This document shows, in pieces, positions 63,902-64,000 of a DNA stretch of 64,000 nt. The stretch covers positions 25,880,000-25,943,999 of the forward strand of contig CM075734.1 of assembly GCA_037974335.1 (NCBI GenBank), given 5' to 3'. Below the pieces are notes generated by a model. That model made no database searches. It was not told the origin of the DNA and saw nothing but the letters and a program-made list of their open reading frames with translations. This DNA is from Prionace glauca. Taxonomy: Eukaryota > Chordata > Chondrichthyes > Carcharhiniformes > Carcharhinidae. The position numbers and the translations under genes are program-made. How positions within the stretch are numbered: position 1 is the first letter of the stretch; each line of letters starts with the position of its first letter.

Positions 63902-64000
63902 ACTTGAGTTTAAAGTTTATTTATTATTGTCACAAGTAAGCTTACATTGACATTGCAATGAAGTTACTGTGAAAACCCACTAATCACCACAATCCAGTGC
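63902..64000 (-). repeat. SINE 3' tail (minus), cut by the window edge
   Basis: AAGTTTATTTATTATTGTCA then CAAGTAAGCTTACATTGACA is the reverse of the tail seen at 32360-32404 and 20002-20070. The 5' head would lie beyond base 64000. Confidence 0.7.

Overview
The window is vertebrate nuclear DNA, most likely from a cartilaginous fish (shark). The evidence is one recognisable host gene, a six-exon CYP26 retinoic-acid hydroxylase whose coding parts are spread over about 24 kb, embedded in dense CR1-like LINEs, an older LINE family and several tRNA-derived SINE families that I recognise as typical of elasmobranch genomes. The organism call is an inference from remembered repeat families; no search was possible.

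Layout. 1-14164: one uninterrupted minisatellite with a 16-bp unit (about 885 copies, continuing beyond the left edge), containing a higher-order tandem duplication of about 2.4-2.6 kb and recurring G-rich zones. 14165-22846: interspersed repeats (SINEs, 3' ends of CR1-like LINEs in both orientations, one LINE nested in a SINE). 22847-23865: putative promoter side of CYP26C1, with a consensus CRE, a 22-base G run and a TATA box. 23866-47646: CYP26C1 on the + strand, 501 codons plus stop, six exons, all introns GT-AG and phase 0. Its introns hold SINEs, nested LINEs, an antisense retrovirus-like fossil (intron 3) and an antisense copia-type fossil set in a TG microsatellite (intron 5). 47647-48655: probable 3' UTR ending in AATAAA. 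48656-53984: mostly unassigned DNA with a degenerate pyrimidine-rich minisatellite and a possible solo LTR. 53985-57080: a 3-kb (TG)n-based compound satellite split by a CR1-like LINE. 57081-64000: LINE fragments on the minus strand, a 240-bp inverted repeat, a U2 snRNA-like fragment, another CR1-like tail, and the 5' part of a gypsy-type LTR fossil with a visible LTR and primer-binding site.

Function. Only CYP26C1 looks like a working host gene. CYP26 enzymes are ER-bound P450s that inactivate all-trans-retinoic acid. In other jawed vertebrates CYP26A1 lies just downstream in the same orientation; it is not present in the 16 kb of downstream sequence here. I found no operon-like, CRISPR or otherwise new biological system. 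The most unusual features are the very large minisatellite near this retinoid gene, the compound TG satellite, and the vertebrate copia fossil.
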